From the NCBI RefSeq assembly GCF_900105395.1, contig NZ_LT629775.1, positions 3,118,501-3,182,500 of the forward strand: 64,000 nucleotides of DNA, written 5' to 3'. Position numbers and translations under genes: made by a program. Shown here one piece after another: positions 16,344 through 24,178 of the stretch. The stretch's first letter is position 1. The number at the start of each line of letters is the position of its first letter. The notes below the pieces were generated by a model. It was not told the DNA's origin. It searched no databases and worked only from the letters and a program-made list of their open reading frames with translations. The DNA is from Streptomyces sp. TLI_053 (GTDB taxonomy: Bacteria > Actinomycetota > Actinomycetes > Streptomycetales > Streptomycetaceae).

Positions 16344-17513
16344 GTGACCGTGCACCGCGCCCGCGCCGCCGCCTTCGCGGCCGTACTGACCGCCGCCGCG
16401 CTCTCCCTCTCCGCCTGCGGCTCCGCCGGTTCGACCGCCAAGGCCGGCGACGCCGCCAAGGCCGGTACCAAGGACGCCAAGGACGCCACCTCCGCCGCCG
16501 ACTTCGGCGGTCTGGACGGCCTGGTCGCCGCCGCCAAGAAGGAGGGCAAGCTGCACGTCATCACGCTGCCCCGGGACTGGGCGAACTACGGCAAGATCAT
16601 CGACGGCTTCAAGGCCAAGTACGGCCTGGAGGTCGAGGAGGAGAACCCGGACGGCTCCAGCCAGGACGAGATCAACGCGATCAACTCCCGCAAGGGCCAG
16701 GACCGCGCCCCCGACGTGGTCGACCTGGGCAGCGCCTTCGCCCTGCAGGCGGTCAAGGACGGCATCCTCGCCCCCTACAAGGTCGCCACCTTCGACAAGG
16801 TGCCGGACAGCATGAAGGACGCGACCGGCGCCCGCGTCAACGACTACGGCGGCTACATCTCGATCGGCTGCGACGCCAAGAAGATCGCCAACTGCCCGAA
16901 GACCTTCGCGGACCTGCTCAAGCCGGAGTACAAGGGCCAGGTCGCCCTCAACGGCAACCCGACCAAGTCCGGCTCGGCCTTCGGCGGCGTCTACGCGGCC
17001 GCGCTCGCCAACGGCGGTTCGCTGGACAACATCCAGCCCGGCATCGACTTCTTCGGCAAGCTGAAGCAGTCCGGCAACTTCAACCCGGTCGAGTCGACCC
17101 CGGCGACCATCGAGAAGGGCGAGACCCCGATCTCGATCGACTGGTCCTACCTGAACGCCGGTTACAGCGACCAGTTCAAGGACAAGGGTGTCGACTGGAA
17201 GGTCTCCATCCCGGTCGACGGCTCCTACGCCCAGTTCTACAACCAGGCCATCAACAAGTGGGCCCCGCACCCGGCCGCCGCGCGCCTGTGGCAGGAGTAC
17301 CTCTTCAGCGCCGAGGGCCAGAACCTCTTCCTCGGCGGCTACGCCACCCCGGCCACCTTCGAGGCCCTGAAGAAGGACGGCACCCTGGACGCCACCGCGG
17401 CCGCCAAGCTGCCGGCCGTCGAGAAGCCGTTCACCAACTTCCCGACCGTGGACCAGATCAACGCGGCCAAGAAGGTCGTCACCGAGAACTGGACCAAGGC
17501 CATCGCGGGCTGA
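16344..17513 (+). CDS. Phosphonate-type ABC transporter substrate-binding lipoprotein
   Basis: A 389-residue extracellular solute-binding lipoprotein with lipobox LSAC at Cys 25. The fold is that of the iron/polyamine/2-aminoethylphosphonate binding proteins: DLGSAFALQAVKDGILAPYK, the hinge region GSAFGGVYAAALANGG, SIDWSYLNAG, and a C-terminal NKWAPHPAAARLWQEYLFS pattern. It opens a gene set with two permeases and an ATPase of the PhnSUVT arrangement. The GTG start has AGGAG 8 bp before it. The ligand is probably 2-aminoethylphosphonate or its N-methylated form, by context only. Confidence 0.82.
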   Translation: MTVHRARAAAFAAVLTAAALSLSACGSAGSTAKAGDAAKAGTKDAKDATSAADFGGLDGLVAAAKKEGKLHVITLPRDWANYGKIIDGFKAKYGLEVEEENPDGSSQDEINAINSRKGQDRAPDVVDLGSAFALQAVKDGILAPYKVATFDKVPDSMKDATGARVNDYGGYISIGCDAKKIANCPKTFADLLKPEYKGQVALNGNPTKSGSAFGGVYAAALANGGSLDNIQPGIDFFGKLKQSGNFNPVESTPATIEKGETPISIDWSYLNAGYSDQFKDKGVDWKVSIPVDGSYAQFYNQAINKWAPHPAAARLWQEYLFSAEGQNLFLGGYATPATFEALKKDGTLDATAAAKLPAVEKPFTNFPTVDQINAAKKVVTENWTKAIAG

Positions 17514-17578
17514 CCCACCCCGGCCAGGCACCACCCATCGGGCTGAGACACCACTCATCCGGCTGAGACAAGGCACTC

Positions 17579-18547
17579 ATGACCACGGCTCCCACCCCGG
17601 TGCCGACCACCCCCGCCGCCACCGATCTCGGTGGCGGCGCGGGGGCGTCGCCCACCGCCGCACGCACCACCCCCGCCCCCACCCGGCGGCGCGGACCGCT
17701 CGCCCGCCTCGGCGGCGCGTGGCTCGCCACCCTGCCGCTGCTGCTGTTCTTCGTGATCGGCTTCGGCCTCCCCGCCGTCGCCATCGTGATCGGCGCGTTC
17801 ACCACCTCCAGCGACGCGGAGGCCGGTGCCGGGCAGTTCACCTTCGACAACGTGACGGCCTCCGTCCAGGGCGCCTACCTCACCTCGATGCTGAGCAGCC
17901 TCAAGCTCTCCGCGCTGACCGCCCTGCTCGCCACCCTGATCGGCCTGCCGCTCGCCCAGGCGGTCGTGACCTCCAAGCGCGGCTGGCTGCGCCAGGCGGT
18001 GCTCACCGCCTCCGGTGTGCTCGCCAACTTCGGCGGCCTGCCGCTCGCCTTCGCGTTCGTCGCCACCCTCGGCAACGCCGGCGAGATCACCAAGCTGCTG
18101 CACCTGACCGACCACGGCTGGTCGCTGTACACCTTCACCGGCCTGACGATCGTCTACCTGTACTTCCTGATCCCGCTGATGGTGCTCACCATCACCCCGG
18201 CGCTGGACGGCCTGCGCGTCCAGTGGCGCGAGGCGGCGCAGAACAACCGCGCCACCGGCTACCAGTACTGGCGCCACGTCGCGCTGCCGATCCTGCTGCC
18301 CTCGCTGCTGGGCGGCTTCGTCCTGCTCTTCGGCAGCGCCTTCGCCGCCTACGCCACGGCCGCCGCCATGGTCGGCGCGACCGTCCCGCTGGTCAGCCGC
18401 TCGATCGCGGACGCGCTCTCCGGCAACGTGCTGGTCGGCCAGGGCAACCTCGCCCTCGCCCTCAGTCTCAACATGATCGTGGTGGCCGTCCTGGTGATGG
18501 CCGTGTACCTCCCCCTCCAGCGCCGGAGCGCCCGATGGCTCAGCTGA
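17579..18547 (+). CDS. ABC transporter permease (phosphonate type), first subunit
   Basis: A 322-residue inner-membrane permease with about six helices after a Pro/Thr/Ala-rich cytoplasmic leader of about 40 residues. The cytoplasmic EAA loop that docks the ATPase reads REAAQNNRATGYQYWRHVAL. It is the PhnU-like member of the transporter. The 65-bp gap before it contains an imperfect tandem repeat of GGCTGAGACA. Its 3' end overlaps the next permease by 13 bp, which implies coupled translation. Confidence 0.85.
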   Translation: MTTAPTPVPTTPAATDLGGGAGASPTAARTTPAPTRRRGPLARLGGAWLATLPLLLFFVIGFGLPAVAIVIGAFTTSSDAEAGAGQFTFDNVTASVQGAYLTSMLSSLKLSALTALLATLIGLPLAQAVVTSKRGWLRQAVLTASGVLANFGGLPLAFAFVATLGNAGEITKLLHLTDHGWSLYTFTGLTIVYLYFLIPLMVLTITPALDGLRVQWREAAQNNRATGYQYWRHVALPILLPSLLGGFVLLFGSAFAAYATAAAMVGATVPLVSRSIADALSGNVLVGQGNLALALSLNMIVVAVLVMAVYLPLQRRSARWLS

Positions 18548-19395
18548 CCTCCCCCGCCCGCACCCACCGCCAGGCCACCCGCCGGCCGAAGGTGCGCTGG
18601 TGGCGCGGCGCCGTGCTGCTGCTCGCCGGCGTGTACTTCGTGGTCCCGCTCGCGGCCTCCGCCTGGTTCTCGATCGACGAGCCCAAGGGCATCTCCTTCG
18701 AGGCCTACACCGGGCTGCTCTCCGCGCCCGGCTTCCTGGACAGCCTCTGGCTGACCCTCGGCCTCGCCCTCGTCACCGTGCTGGTGCTGCTGCTCCTGCT
18801 GGTCCCGGCGCTGATCGCGGTCCGGCTCGGCGCGCCCCGGCTGCGCCCGGTGATCGACGTGCTCTGCACCCTGCCGCTGGTCGTCCCCCCGGTCGCCCTG
18901 ACCGCCGGCATGATCGGCGTGCTCCGCTGGGGCCCGGACTACCTGATGGACACCCCGTTCTTCCAGACCTTCGTGTTCATCCAGGACCCGGACTTCCCGC
19001 TGGTGCTGGTCATCGCCTACGTGCTGATGGCCCTGCCGCTCGCCTACCGCTCCCTGGACGCCGGGCTGCGCGCGGTGGACGTCCGCACCCTGGTCGAGGC
19101 CGCCCGCAACTGCGGCGCGAGCTGGCCGCGCGCGGTGTTCACCGTCGTCCTGCCGAACCTGCGCGGCGCGCTGCTCAACGCCTCGTTCCTGACCCTGGCC
19201 CTCGTGCTCGGCGAGTTCACCGCCGCCTCGATCCTCGGGTTCCAGCCCTTCCCGGTCTGGATCTACTCGGTCGGCAACAGCCAGGCCCACATGTCGGTCG
19301 CGGTCTCCATCCTCAGCCTGCTGCTCACCTGGCTGCTGCTGCTCCTGCTGGCCTCCGTCGGCCGTCAGCGCGGCTCCAAGACCGCCACCTCCTGA
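18535..19395 (+). CDS. ABC transporter permease (phosphonate type), second subunit
   Basis: A 286-residue permease partner (PhnV-like) with six predicted helices and the EAA loop LVEAARNCGASWPRAVFTVVLPNL-type sequence about two thirds along. The start ATG lies within the end of the preceding permease gene. A third shared feature with 2-aminoethylphosphonate systems is the late helix segment LGEFTAASILGFQPFPVWIY. It works with the first permease to form the channel. Confidence 0.85.
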   Translation: MAQLTSPARTHRQATRRPKVRWWRGAVLLLAGVYFVVPLAASAWFSIDEPKGISFEAYTGLLSAPGFLDSLWLTLGLALVTVLVLLLLLVPALIAVRLGAPRLRPVIDVLCTLPLVVPPVALTAGMIGVLRWGPDYLMDTPFFQTFVFIQDPDFPLVLVIAYVLMALPLAYRSLDAGLRAVDVRTLVEAARNCGASWPRAVFTVVLPNLRGALLNASFLTLALVLGEFTAASILGFQPFPVWIYSVGNSQAHMSVAVSILSLLLTWLLLLLLASVGRQRGSKTATS

Positions 19396-19416
19396 AACCC
19401 CCCGGAGTCACCCATC

Positions 19417-20502
19417 ATGACCACGGCCACCGCCCCCGTCACCGGCGCCCCCGTCACCCCCGGCAGCGCCACCGTCGAGTTCCGCTCGCTGCGCCGCACC
19501 TTCGGCGCCACCACCGCGCTGGACGGCCTCGACCTCACCGTCCACCCCGGTGAGCTGCTCGCCCTGCTCGGCCCGTCCGGCTGCGGAAAGACCACCGCGC
19601 TGCGCATCCTGGCCGGCTTCGAGCAGCACGACTCGGGCCAGGTCCTGGTCGACGGCAAGGACATCACCGCGATCCCCGCGCACAAGCGCGACGCCGGCAT
19701 GGTGTTCCAGTCCTACAGCCTGTTCCCGCACCTGACCGCGGCCGACAACGTCGCCTTCGGCCTGCGGATGCGCGGCGCCGGCAAGGCCGAGCGGACCAAG
19801 CGCGCCCAGGAGCTGCTGGAGCTGGTCGGTCTGCCGCAGCACGCCGGCCGCTACCCGCACCAGATGTCCGGCGGCCAGCAGCAGCGCATCGCGCTCGCCC
19901 GCGCGCTCGCCCTCCAGCCGCGCGTCCTGCTGCTCGACGAGCCGCTGTCCGCGCTGGACGCCAAGGTGCGGCTGTCGCTGCGCGAGGAGATCCGCCGCCT
20001 CCAGCAGGAGCTGGGGATCACCACCCTGTTCGTCACCCACGACCAGGAGGAGGCGCTGTCGATGGCCGACCGGGTCGCCGTCCTGCGCTCCGGCCGGCTC
20101 GAGCAGTGCGCCGCCCCCGCCGAGCTGTACGCCCGCCCGGCCACCGCCTTCGTCGCCGAGTTCGTCGGCACCATGAGCCGCATCCCCTGCGAGCGCTCCG
20201 GCGAGGGCGTCGAGGTGCTCGGCCGCCGCCACGCCGTGGACGGCGAGCTGCCCGCCGACGGCCCGCTCCAGGTGCTGGTCCGCCCGGAGAACGTCCGGCT
20301 GACCCCGGACGAGCACGGGCCGGCCCTGGTCGTCTCGGCGTCCTTCCTGGGCGCGGTCACCCGCCTCACCGTCCGCCTGAACGACGGCACCGAGGTCAAG
20401 GCCGACCTGCCCACCGAGACCGCCGCCGCGCTGCCGGCCGGCTCGCGCGCCGCGCTGACCCTGCCGGAGCGCCCGGTCCTGGTCGACCGGCGTACCGTCT
20501 GA
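19417..20502 (+). CDS. ABC transporter ATP-binding protein (phosphonate type)
   Basis: A 361-residue ATPase subunit. Walker A is GPSGCGKTT (residues 52-60), the Q loop is VFQSYSLFPHL, the signature is MSGGQQQRIALARAL, Walker B is LLLDEPLSALD, and the switch His is in VTHDQEEALS. A C-terminal TOBE-like regulatory domain (about residues 280-361) follows, as in spermidine/iron/PhnT-type importers. It completes the importer, with a 21-bp gap from the second permease. Confidence 0.9.
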   Translation: MTTATAPVTGAPVTPGSATVEFRSLRRTFGATTALDGLDLTVHPGELLALLGPSGCGKTTALRILAGFEQHDSGQVLVDGKDITAIPAHKRDAGMVFQSYSLFPHLTAADNVAFGLRMRGAGKAERTKRAQELLELVGLPQHAGRYPHQMSGGQQQRIALARALALQPRVLLLDEPLSALDAKVRLSLREEIRRLQQELGITTLFVTHDQEEALSMADRVAVLRSGRLEQCAAPAELYARPATAFVAEFVGTMSRIPCERSGEGVEVLGRRHAVDGELPADGPLQVLVRPENVRLTPDEHGPALVVSASFLGAVTRLTVRLNDGTEVKADLPTETAAALPAGSRAALTLPERPVLVDRRTV

Positions 20503-20640
20503 GCCGCACCCGACCGGCACCCGACCCGACCGGCACCCGACCCGACCCGCGCCTCGCCGCGCCGAACCCGGCCGCCCGCAGGGACCGGGCCTCCCGGCCC
20601 GCCCCGTCCACCCTCCGCGTGCACCACCGAAGGTACCGCC

Positions 20641-21315
20641 ATGCCTGAAACTCCCCCACCCGCCGCCGTCCTCTTCGACATGGACGGCACCCTCGTCGAC
20701 ACCGAGCACCTCTGGTGGGAGGCCGCCGCCGAGCTCGCCGACGAGCTGCGCCACCCGCTCACCGAGGCCGACGCGCCCGAGGTGCTCGGCCAGGCGATCG
20801 AGCACACCGCCGCCCACCTCCACCGGGTCAGCGGCACCGCCCTCAGCGAGGCCGAACTGGCCGACCGGCTGGGCGACTCCTTCGCCGGGAAGGTCGCCGC
20901 CGAGACCGTCCCCCGCCCCGGCGCGCTCGCCCTGCTGGCCGAGCTGCGCGACGCCCGGGTGCCCACCGCGCTGGTCTCCGCCTCCCCCCGCCGGGTGGTC
21001 GACATGGTGCTGGGCACCATCGGCCGGGACTGGTTCGCGGTGACCCTGGCCGCCGAGGACACCCCGCGCACCAAGCCCGCCCCGGACCCGTACCTCGCGG
21101 CCGCGGCCCGACTCGGTCTGGACCCGGCGGCCTGCGTCGCCGTCGAGGACACCCCGACCGGGGTCGCCTCCGCCTCCGCGGCCGGCTGCGCCGTGCTCGC
21201 CGTCCCGTCCACCGGCACCGCGATCCCGGACGGCTCCCGGATCACCCTGCTGGACAGCCTGGAGCACGCGGACCTCGACCTCCTCGGCCGGCTCACCGCC
21301 GTGCCCGGGGTTTAA
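20641..21315 (+). CDS. HAD family phosphatase in the phosphonate transporter operon
   Basis: A 224-residue HAD hydrolase of the beta-phosphoglucomutase/phosphatase type: nucleophile motif FDMDGTLVDTE, helical cap, SASPRR (motif II), TKPAPDPYL (motif III Lys) and VEDTPTGVASA (motif IV). It lacks the A-G-T-T nucleophile motif and cap Lys of phosphonoacetaldehyde hydrolase, so it is probably an ordinary phosphatase. It follows the ATPase gene by 138 bp of C-rich repeats and is likely in the same transcript. The substrate is unknown. Confidence 0.78.
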   Translation: MPETPPPAAVLFDMDGTLVDTEHLWWEAAAELADELRHPLTEADAPEVLGQAIEHTAAHLHRVSGTALSEAELADRLGDSFAGKVAAETVPRPGALALLAELRDARVPTALVSASPRRVVDMVLGTIGRDWFAVTLAAEDTPRTKPAPDPYLAAAARLGLDPAACVAVEDTPTGVASASAAGCAVLAVPSTGTAIPDGSRITLLDSLEHADLDLLGRLTAVPGV

Positions 21316-21321
21316 TGCTCC

Positions 21322-21642
21322 GTGCCCTACGTACTCCTCGCCCTGGCGATCATCAGTGAAGTCTGTGCCACCAGCTGCCTCAAGCTGACCGAGGGTTTCA
21401 GCCGGCTCTGGCCCAGCGTGGGCGTGGCGATCGGCTACGTGCTGTCCTTCGCCCTGCTCGGCCGCGCCCTCAAGCACATACCGGTCTCGATCGCCTACGC
21501 CGTCTGGTCCGGCGCCGGCACCGCCGCCGTGGCCGGCATCGGCGTCGTCGCCTTCGGCGAGTCGCTGGGGCGGACGCAGTGGATCGGCCTCGCCCTGGTC
21601 ATCGTCGGCGTGGTCGTGCTCAACCTCAAGGGCGGCCACTGA
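21322..21642 (+). CDS. Small multidrug resistance (EmrE/SMR) family transporter
   Basis: A 106-residue protein with four hydrophobic helices and SMR family signatures: AIISEVCATSCLKLTEGF with the essential membrane Glu, AYAVWSGAGTA in helix 3 and a final LNLKGGH. SMR proteins exchange protons for cationic drugs, quaternary amines or guanidinium. The GTG start is 7 bp after the HAD gene stop, so it reads as the last gene of the operon. Export of quaternary ammonium compounds such as betaine is conceivable in this context. Confidence 0.88.
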   Translation: MPYVLLALAIISEVCATSCLKLTEGFSRLWPSVGVAIGYVLSFALLGRALKHIPVSIAYAVWSGAGTAAVAGIGVVAFGESLGRTQWIGLALVIVGVVVLNLKGGH

Positions 21643-21670
21643 ACCGGGCCCCGCACGGGTGACGACGAAC

Positions 21671-21700
21671 GCGCCGGGCGGTGGGACCACCGCCCGGCGC
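21671..21700. terminator. Bidirectional hairpin terminator
   Basis: A perfect 14-bp inverted repeat (21671-21684 with 21687-21700) and a 2-nt centre lie between the convergent SMR and SDR genes. Confidence 0.65.
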
Positions 21701-21717
21701 GCCGTTCCCCGCACCGG

Positions 21718-22497
21718 TCAGACGTGGGCGATCGGCCCCAGGTAGGTACCGCCCGAGACGTCGACGGTCTGGCCGGTCACCCAGCGGCCCTGCGGTCCGG
21801 CCAGGAATCCGACCACGTCGGCGACGTCCTCCGGCTCGCCGAGGCGACCGAGCGCGGTGATCGACTCCAGGCCCGCGACGATCTCCGGTATCCCGGTGTA
21901 GGCCGCGGTCATGTCGGTCCGCACCGCGCCGGGCGCCACCGTGTTGACGGTGATCCCGCGCAGGCCCAGCTCATTGGCGAGGGACGGGCCCATCGCCTCC
22001 AGCGCCGCCTTGGTGACCGTGTAGCCGATCTGCGTGGACACCGCGAAGCGGCTGGCGGTGGAACCCATGTTGATGATCCGGCCGCCGTCGTTCAGCAGCG
22101 CCAGCGCGCGCTGGATCACGAAGAACGGCGTGGTCACGTTGACGGCGAGGAGCCGGTTGAACTCCTCCTCGGTGACCTGCCCGATCGAACTGCCCGAGCT
22201 GATCCCGGCGTTGTTGACCAGGATGTCCAGGCCCCGCACCCCGCGCTCCGCCAGCCCCGCGGTCACGCCCTCGAACAGCCGCTCCACGGCGCCGGGCTCC
22301 CCGAACCGCGCACCGACGGCGAACGCCCGGCCGCCGTTCGCGACGATCCGGGCCACGGTCTCCTCCGCCGCCTCCGCGTTGCCCCCGTAGTGCACCACGA
22401 CCAGCGCACCGCCGGCGGCCAGCCGGAGCGCCACCGCCCGTCCGATGCCCCGCGAACCACCCGTCACCAATGCTGCTTTGTCGGCCAGTTCGGCCAT
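21718..22497 (-). CDS. SDR family oxidoreductase (FabG-like)
   Basis: A 259-residue short-chain dehydrogenase. It has the cofactor loop TGGSRGIG, NNAG, the catalytic Ser in NMGSTAS, YTVTK with catalytic Tyr and Lys, and PGAVRTDM. The acidic-free region after beta-2 (VVVHYGGNAEAAEE) suggests NADP(H). The fold is 3-oxoacyl-ACP reductase-like, but many SDRs with other substrates look the same. It is in reverse orientation to the surrounding phosphonate genes and may not belong to them. Confidence 0.85.
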   Translation of the reverse strand: MAELADKAALVTGGSRGIGRAVALRLAAGGALVVVHYGGNAEAAEETVARIVANGGRAFAVGARFGEPGAVERLFEGVTAGLAERGVRGLDILVNNAGISSGSSIGQVTEEEFNRLLAVNVTTPFFVIQRALALLNDGGRIINMGSTASRFAVSTQIGYTVTKAALEAMGPSLANELGLRGITVNTVAPGAVRTDMTAAYTGIPEIVAGLESITALGRLGEPEDVADVVGFLAGPQGRWVTGQTVDVSGGTYLGPIAHV

Positions 22498-22662
22498 TTC
22501 TGCCCCCGTTCGATCGTCCCGGCCCCTCCGAGGAGCCGGCCGACGATCAAGGTACCGGAGGTGGCCGATCCGGATCCACGGATTCCCGCCCCGGGCCGCC
22601 CGGCCGTGACCGGCCCCACCCGACCCGACCGTGACCGGCCGTGACCGGTCTATCCTGCGCGC

Positions 22663-23322
22663 ATGATCATCCCGACCGGGCCGGTACGGCTCGTCATCTT
22701 CGACTGCGACGGCGTCCTGGTGGACAGCGAGCGGATCGCGGCCCGGGTGCAGACCGGCCTCGGCGCCGAACTCGGCTGGCCGCTCACCGAGGAGGAGGTG
22801 GTGGAGCGCTTCATCGGCCGCTCGATGGCCTCGATCGACGAACAGGTCGCCGAGCGGCTCGGCCGGGAGACCGCCGACCGCTGGTGGGCGGAGTTCGTGC
22901 GCCGGCACGCCGAGCAGGTGGACGCCGGTCTGGAGCCGGTCGACGGCCTGCCGGAGGCGCTCGACGCGATCACCCTGCCGACCTGCGTGGCGTCCAGCGG
23001 CTCGCACGAGAAGATGGCGCACACCCTGGGCCGCACCGGGCTGTTCGACCGCTTCGCCGGCCGGATCTTCAGCGCCACCGAGGTCGCCCGGGGCAAACCG
23101 GCCCCGGACCTCTTCCTGCACGCGGCGCAGCGGATGGGCGTGCCGCCGTCGGCCTGCGCCGTCGTCGAGGACAGCGCCCCGGGCGTCCTGGCCGCGCGCG
23201 CGGCCGGCATGCGCGCCTTCGGCTACGCGGGCGGCCTCACCCCCGCCGCCCGGCTGACCGGCCCGGGCACGGTCGTCTTCGAGGACATGCGCGAACTCCC
23301 CGCCCTCCTCGCCGCGGGCTGA
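22663..23322 (+). CDS. HAD family hydrolase (beta-phosphoglucomutase-like)
   Basis: A 219-residue HAD phosphatase: FDCDGVLVDSE nucleophile motif, helical cap with RFIGRSMASID, VASSGSHEKM (motif II), GKPAPDLFL (motif III Lys) and VEDSAPGVLAA (motif IV). It resembles the YieH/YfbT-type sugar phosphatases. There is a short promoter region after the divergent SDR gene. The substrate is unknown. The next genes are convergent. Confidence 0.82.
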   Translation: MIIPTGPVRLVIFDCDGVLVDSERIAARVQTGLGAELGWPLTEEEVVERFIGRSMASIDEQVAERLGRETADRWWAEFVRRHAEQVDAGLEPVDGLPEALDAITLPTCVASSGSHEKMAHTLGRTGLFDRFAGRIFSATEVARGKPAPDLFLHAAQRMGVPPSACAVVEDSAPGVLAARAAGMRAFGYAGGLTPAARLTGPGTVVFEDMRELPALLAAG

Positions 23323-23400
23323 CCGCCGGTCCGGGGCCGGGTCCGGTCTCCGCCCAGCCGGCCGCCTTCCTCCCCGGCCCGCACCGGGACGCCGAATGCC

Positions 23401-23438
23401 CCGGGCGGGGGCGCGCCTCGCGTCGCGCCCCCGCCCGG
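23401..23438. terminator. Bidirectional hairpin terminator
   Basis: A perfect 15-bp stem (23401-23415 with 23424-23438) and an 8-nt loop lie between the HAD hydrolase and the convergent phosphonatase-like gene. Confidence 0.7.
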
Positions 23439-23445
23439 GTACTGC

Positions 23446-24129
23446 TCAGCCGACCGGTCCCAGCAGGGCGGGCAGCTCGGCGACGGACTTCAGCACGTGG
23501 GTGGCGCCGTCGGCCCGCAGCCGCTGCTCGTCGTGGGCGCCGGTGAGGACGCCCGCGACCACCGAGGCGCCGGCCCGGACACCGGTCAGCATGTCGTAGC
23601 CGGTGTCGCCGGACACCGCGACCTGCCGGACGTCGTCGGTCCCGGTGCGCAGCAGCGCGGCGAGCGCGAGGTCCGGATAGGGGCGGCCCCGGCCGGCCTC
23701 GGCCGGGCAGAGGGTGAGGTCGGCGATGTCCTGCCAGCCGAGGGCGGCCAGGATGCGGTCCTGGGTGGCCCGGGAGAAACCGGTGGTGAGGACCACCTTG
23801 CGGCCCTGGCCGCGGAGTTCGGCGATGGCCTCGGCCGCGCCGGGCAGCGCCGCGCAGTGACCCTCGTCGACGAGGTCGTGGTAGGCGGCCTCGAAGGCGG
23901 CGTTGGCCCGCTGGGCCTTCTCCTCCTCGCCGAACAGGTGGCGGAAGACCGAGATCTTGGACTCGCCCATGGTGGCGCGGACGTGCTCCAGCATGGTGGC
24001 GTGCTCGGCACTGCCGGTCTCGACCCCGAGCGAGCCGGCGGCGGCCCCGAAGGCCCGCTCGACCAGGCCGCCGTCGGCCACGGTGGTGCCGGCCATGTCC
24101 AGGACGACCAGGCGGATGTCGTTCGACAT
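23446..24129 (-). CDS. PhnX-like phosphonatase (phosphonoacetaldehyde hydrolase-type HAD)
   Basis: A 227-residue HAD enzyme of the phosphonatase-like branch (TIGR03351 type). The nucleophile motif is LDMAGTT (Asp 11, Ala 13), matching the DxAGTT of PhnX. The cap contains MGESK with Lys 58 at the place of the Schiff-base Lys of PhnX (MGxxK). TTGFSRAT, GRPYPD and VSGDTGYDM complete the HAD core. It would cleave the C-P bond of phosphonoacetaldehyde or a close relative. I chose the ATG at 24129, with AAGGA 7 bp upstream. It lies directly downstream of the FAD oxidoreductase, the partnership known for this family. Confidence 0.85.
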   Translation of the reverse strand: MSNDIRLVVLDMAGTTVADGGLVERAFGAAAGSLGVETGSAEHATMLEHVRATMGESKISVFRHLFGEEEKAQRANAAFEAAYHDLVDEGHCAALPGAAEAIAELRGQGRKVVLTTGFSRATQDRILAALGWQDIADLTLCPAEAGRGRPYPDLALAALLRTGTDDVRQVAVSGDTGYDMLTGVRAGASVVAGVLTGAHDEQRLRADGATHVLKSVAELPALLGPVG

Positions 24130-24146
24130 GTTCAATTCCTTCGACA

Positions 24147-24178
24147 GACTTACAGGTTGGCGGACTTACAGGTTGGCG
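24147..24178. repeat. Perfect 16-bp tandem duplication across a stop codon
   Basis: GACTTACAGGTTGGCG occurs twice in direct tandem (24147-24162, 24163-24178). One copy carries the last codons and TAA stop of the FAD oxidoreductase; the other lies in the gap before the phosphonatase-like gene. Confidence 0.85.

Noticed and set aside
20641..21315. HAD gene in the transporter operon as the phosphonoacetaldehyde hydrolase
   Set aside because: It has the DxDGT motif of ordinary HAD phosphatases and no cap Lys; the gene at 23446-24129 fits PhnX far better.
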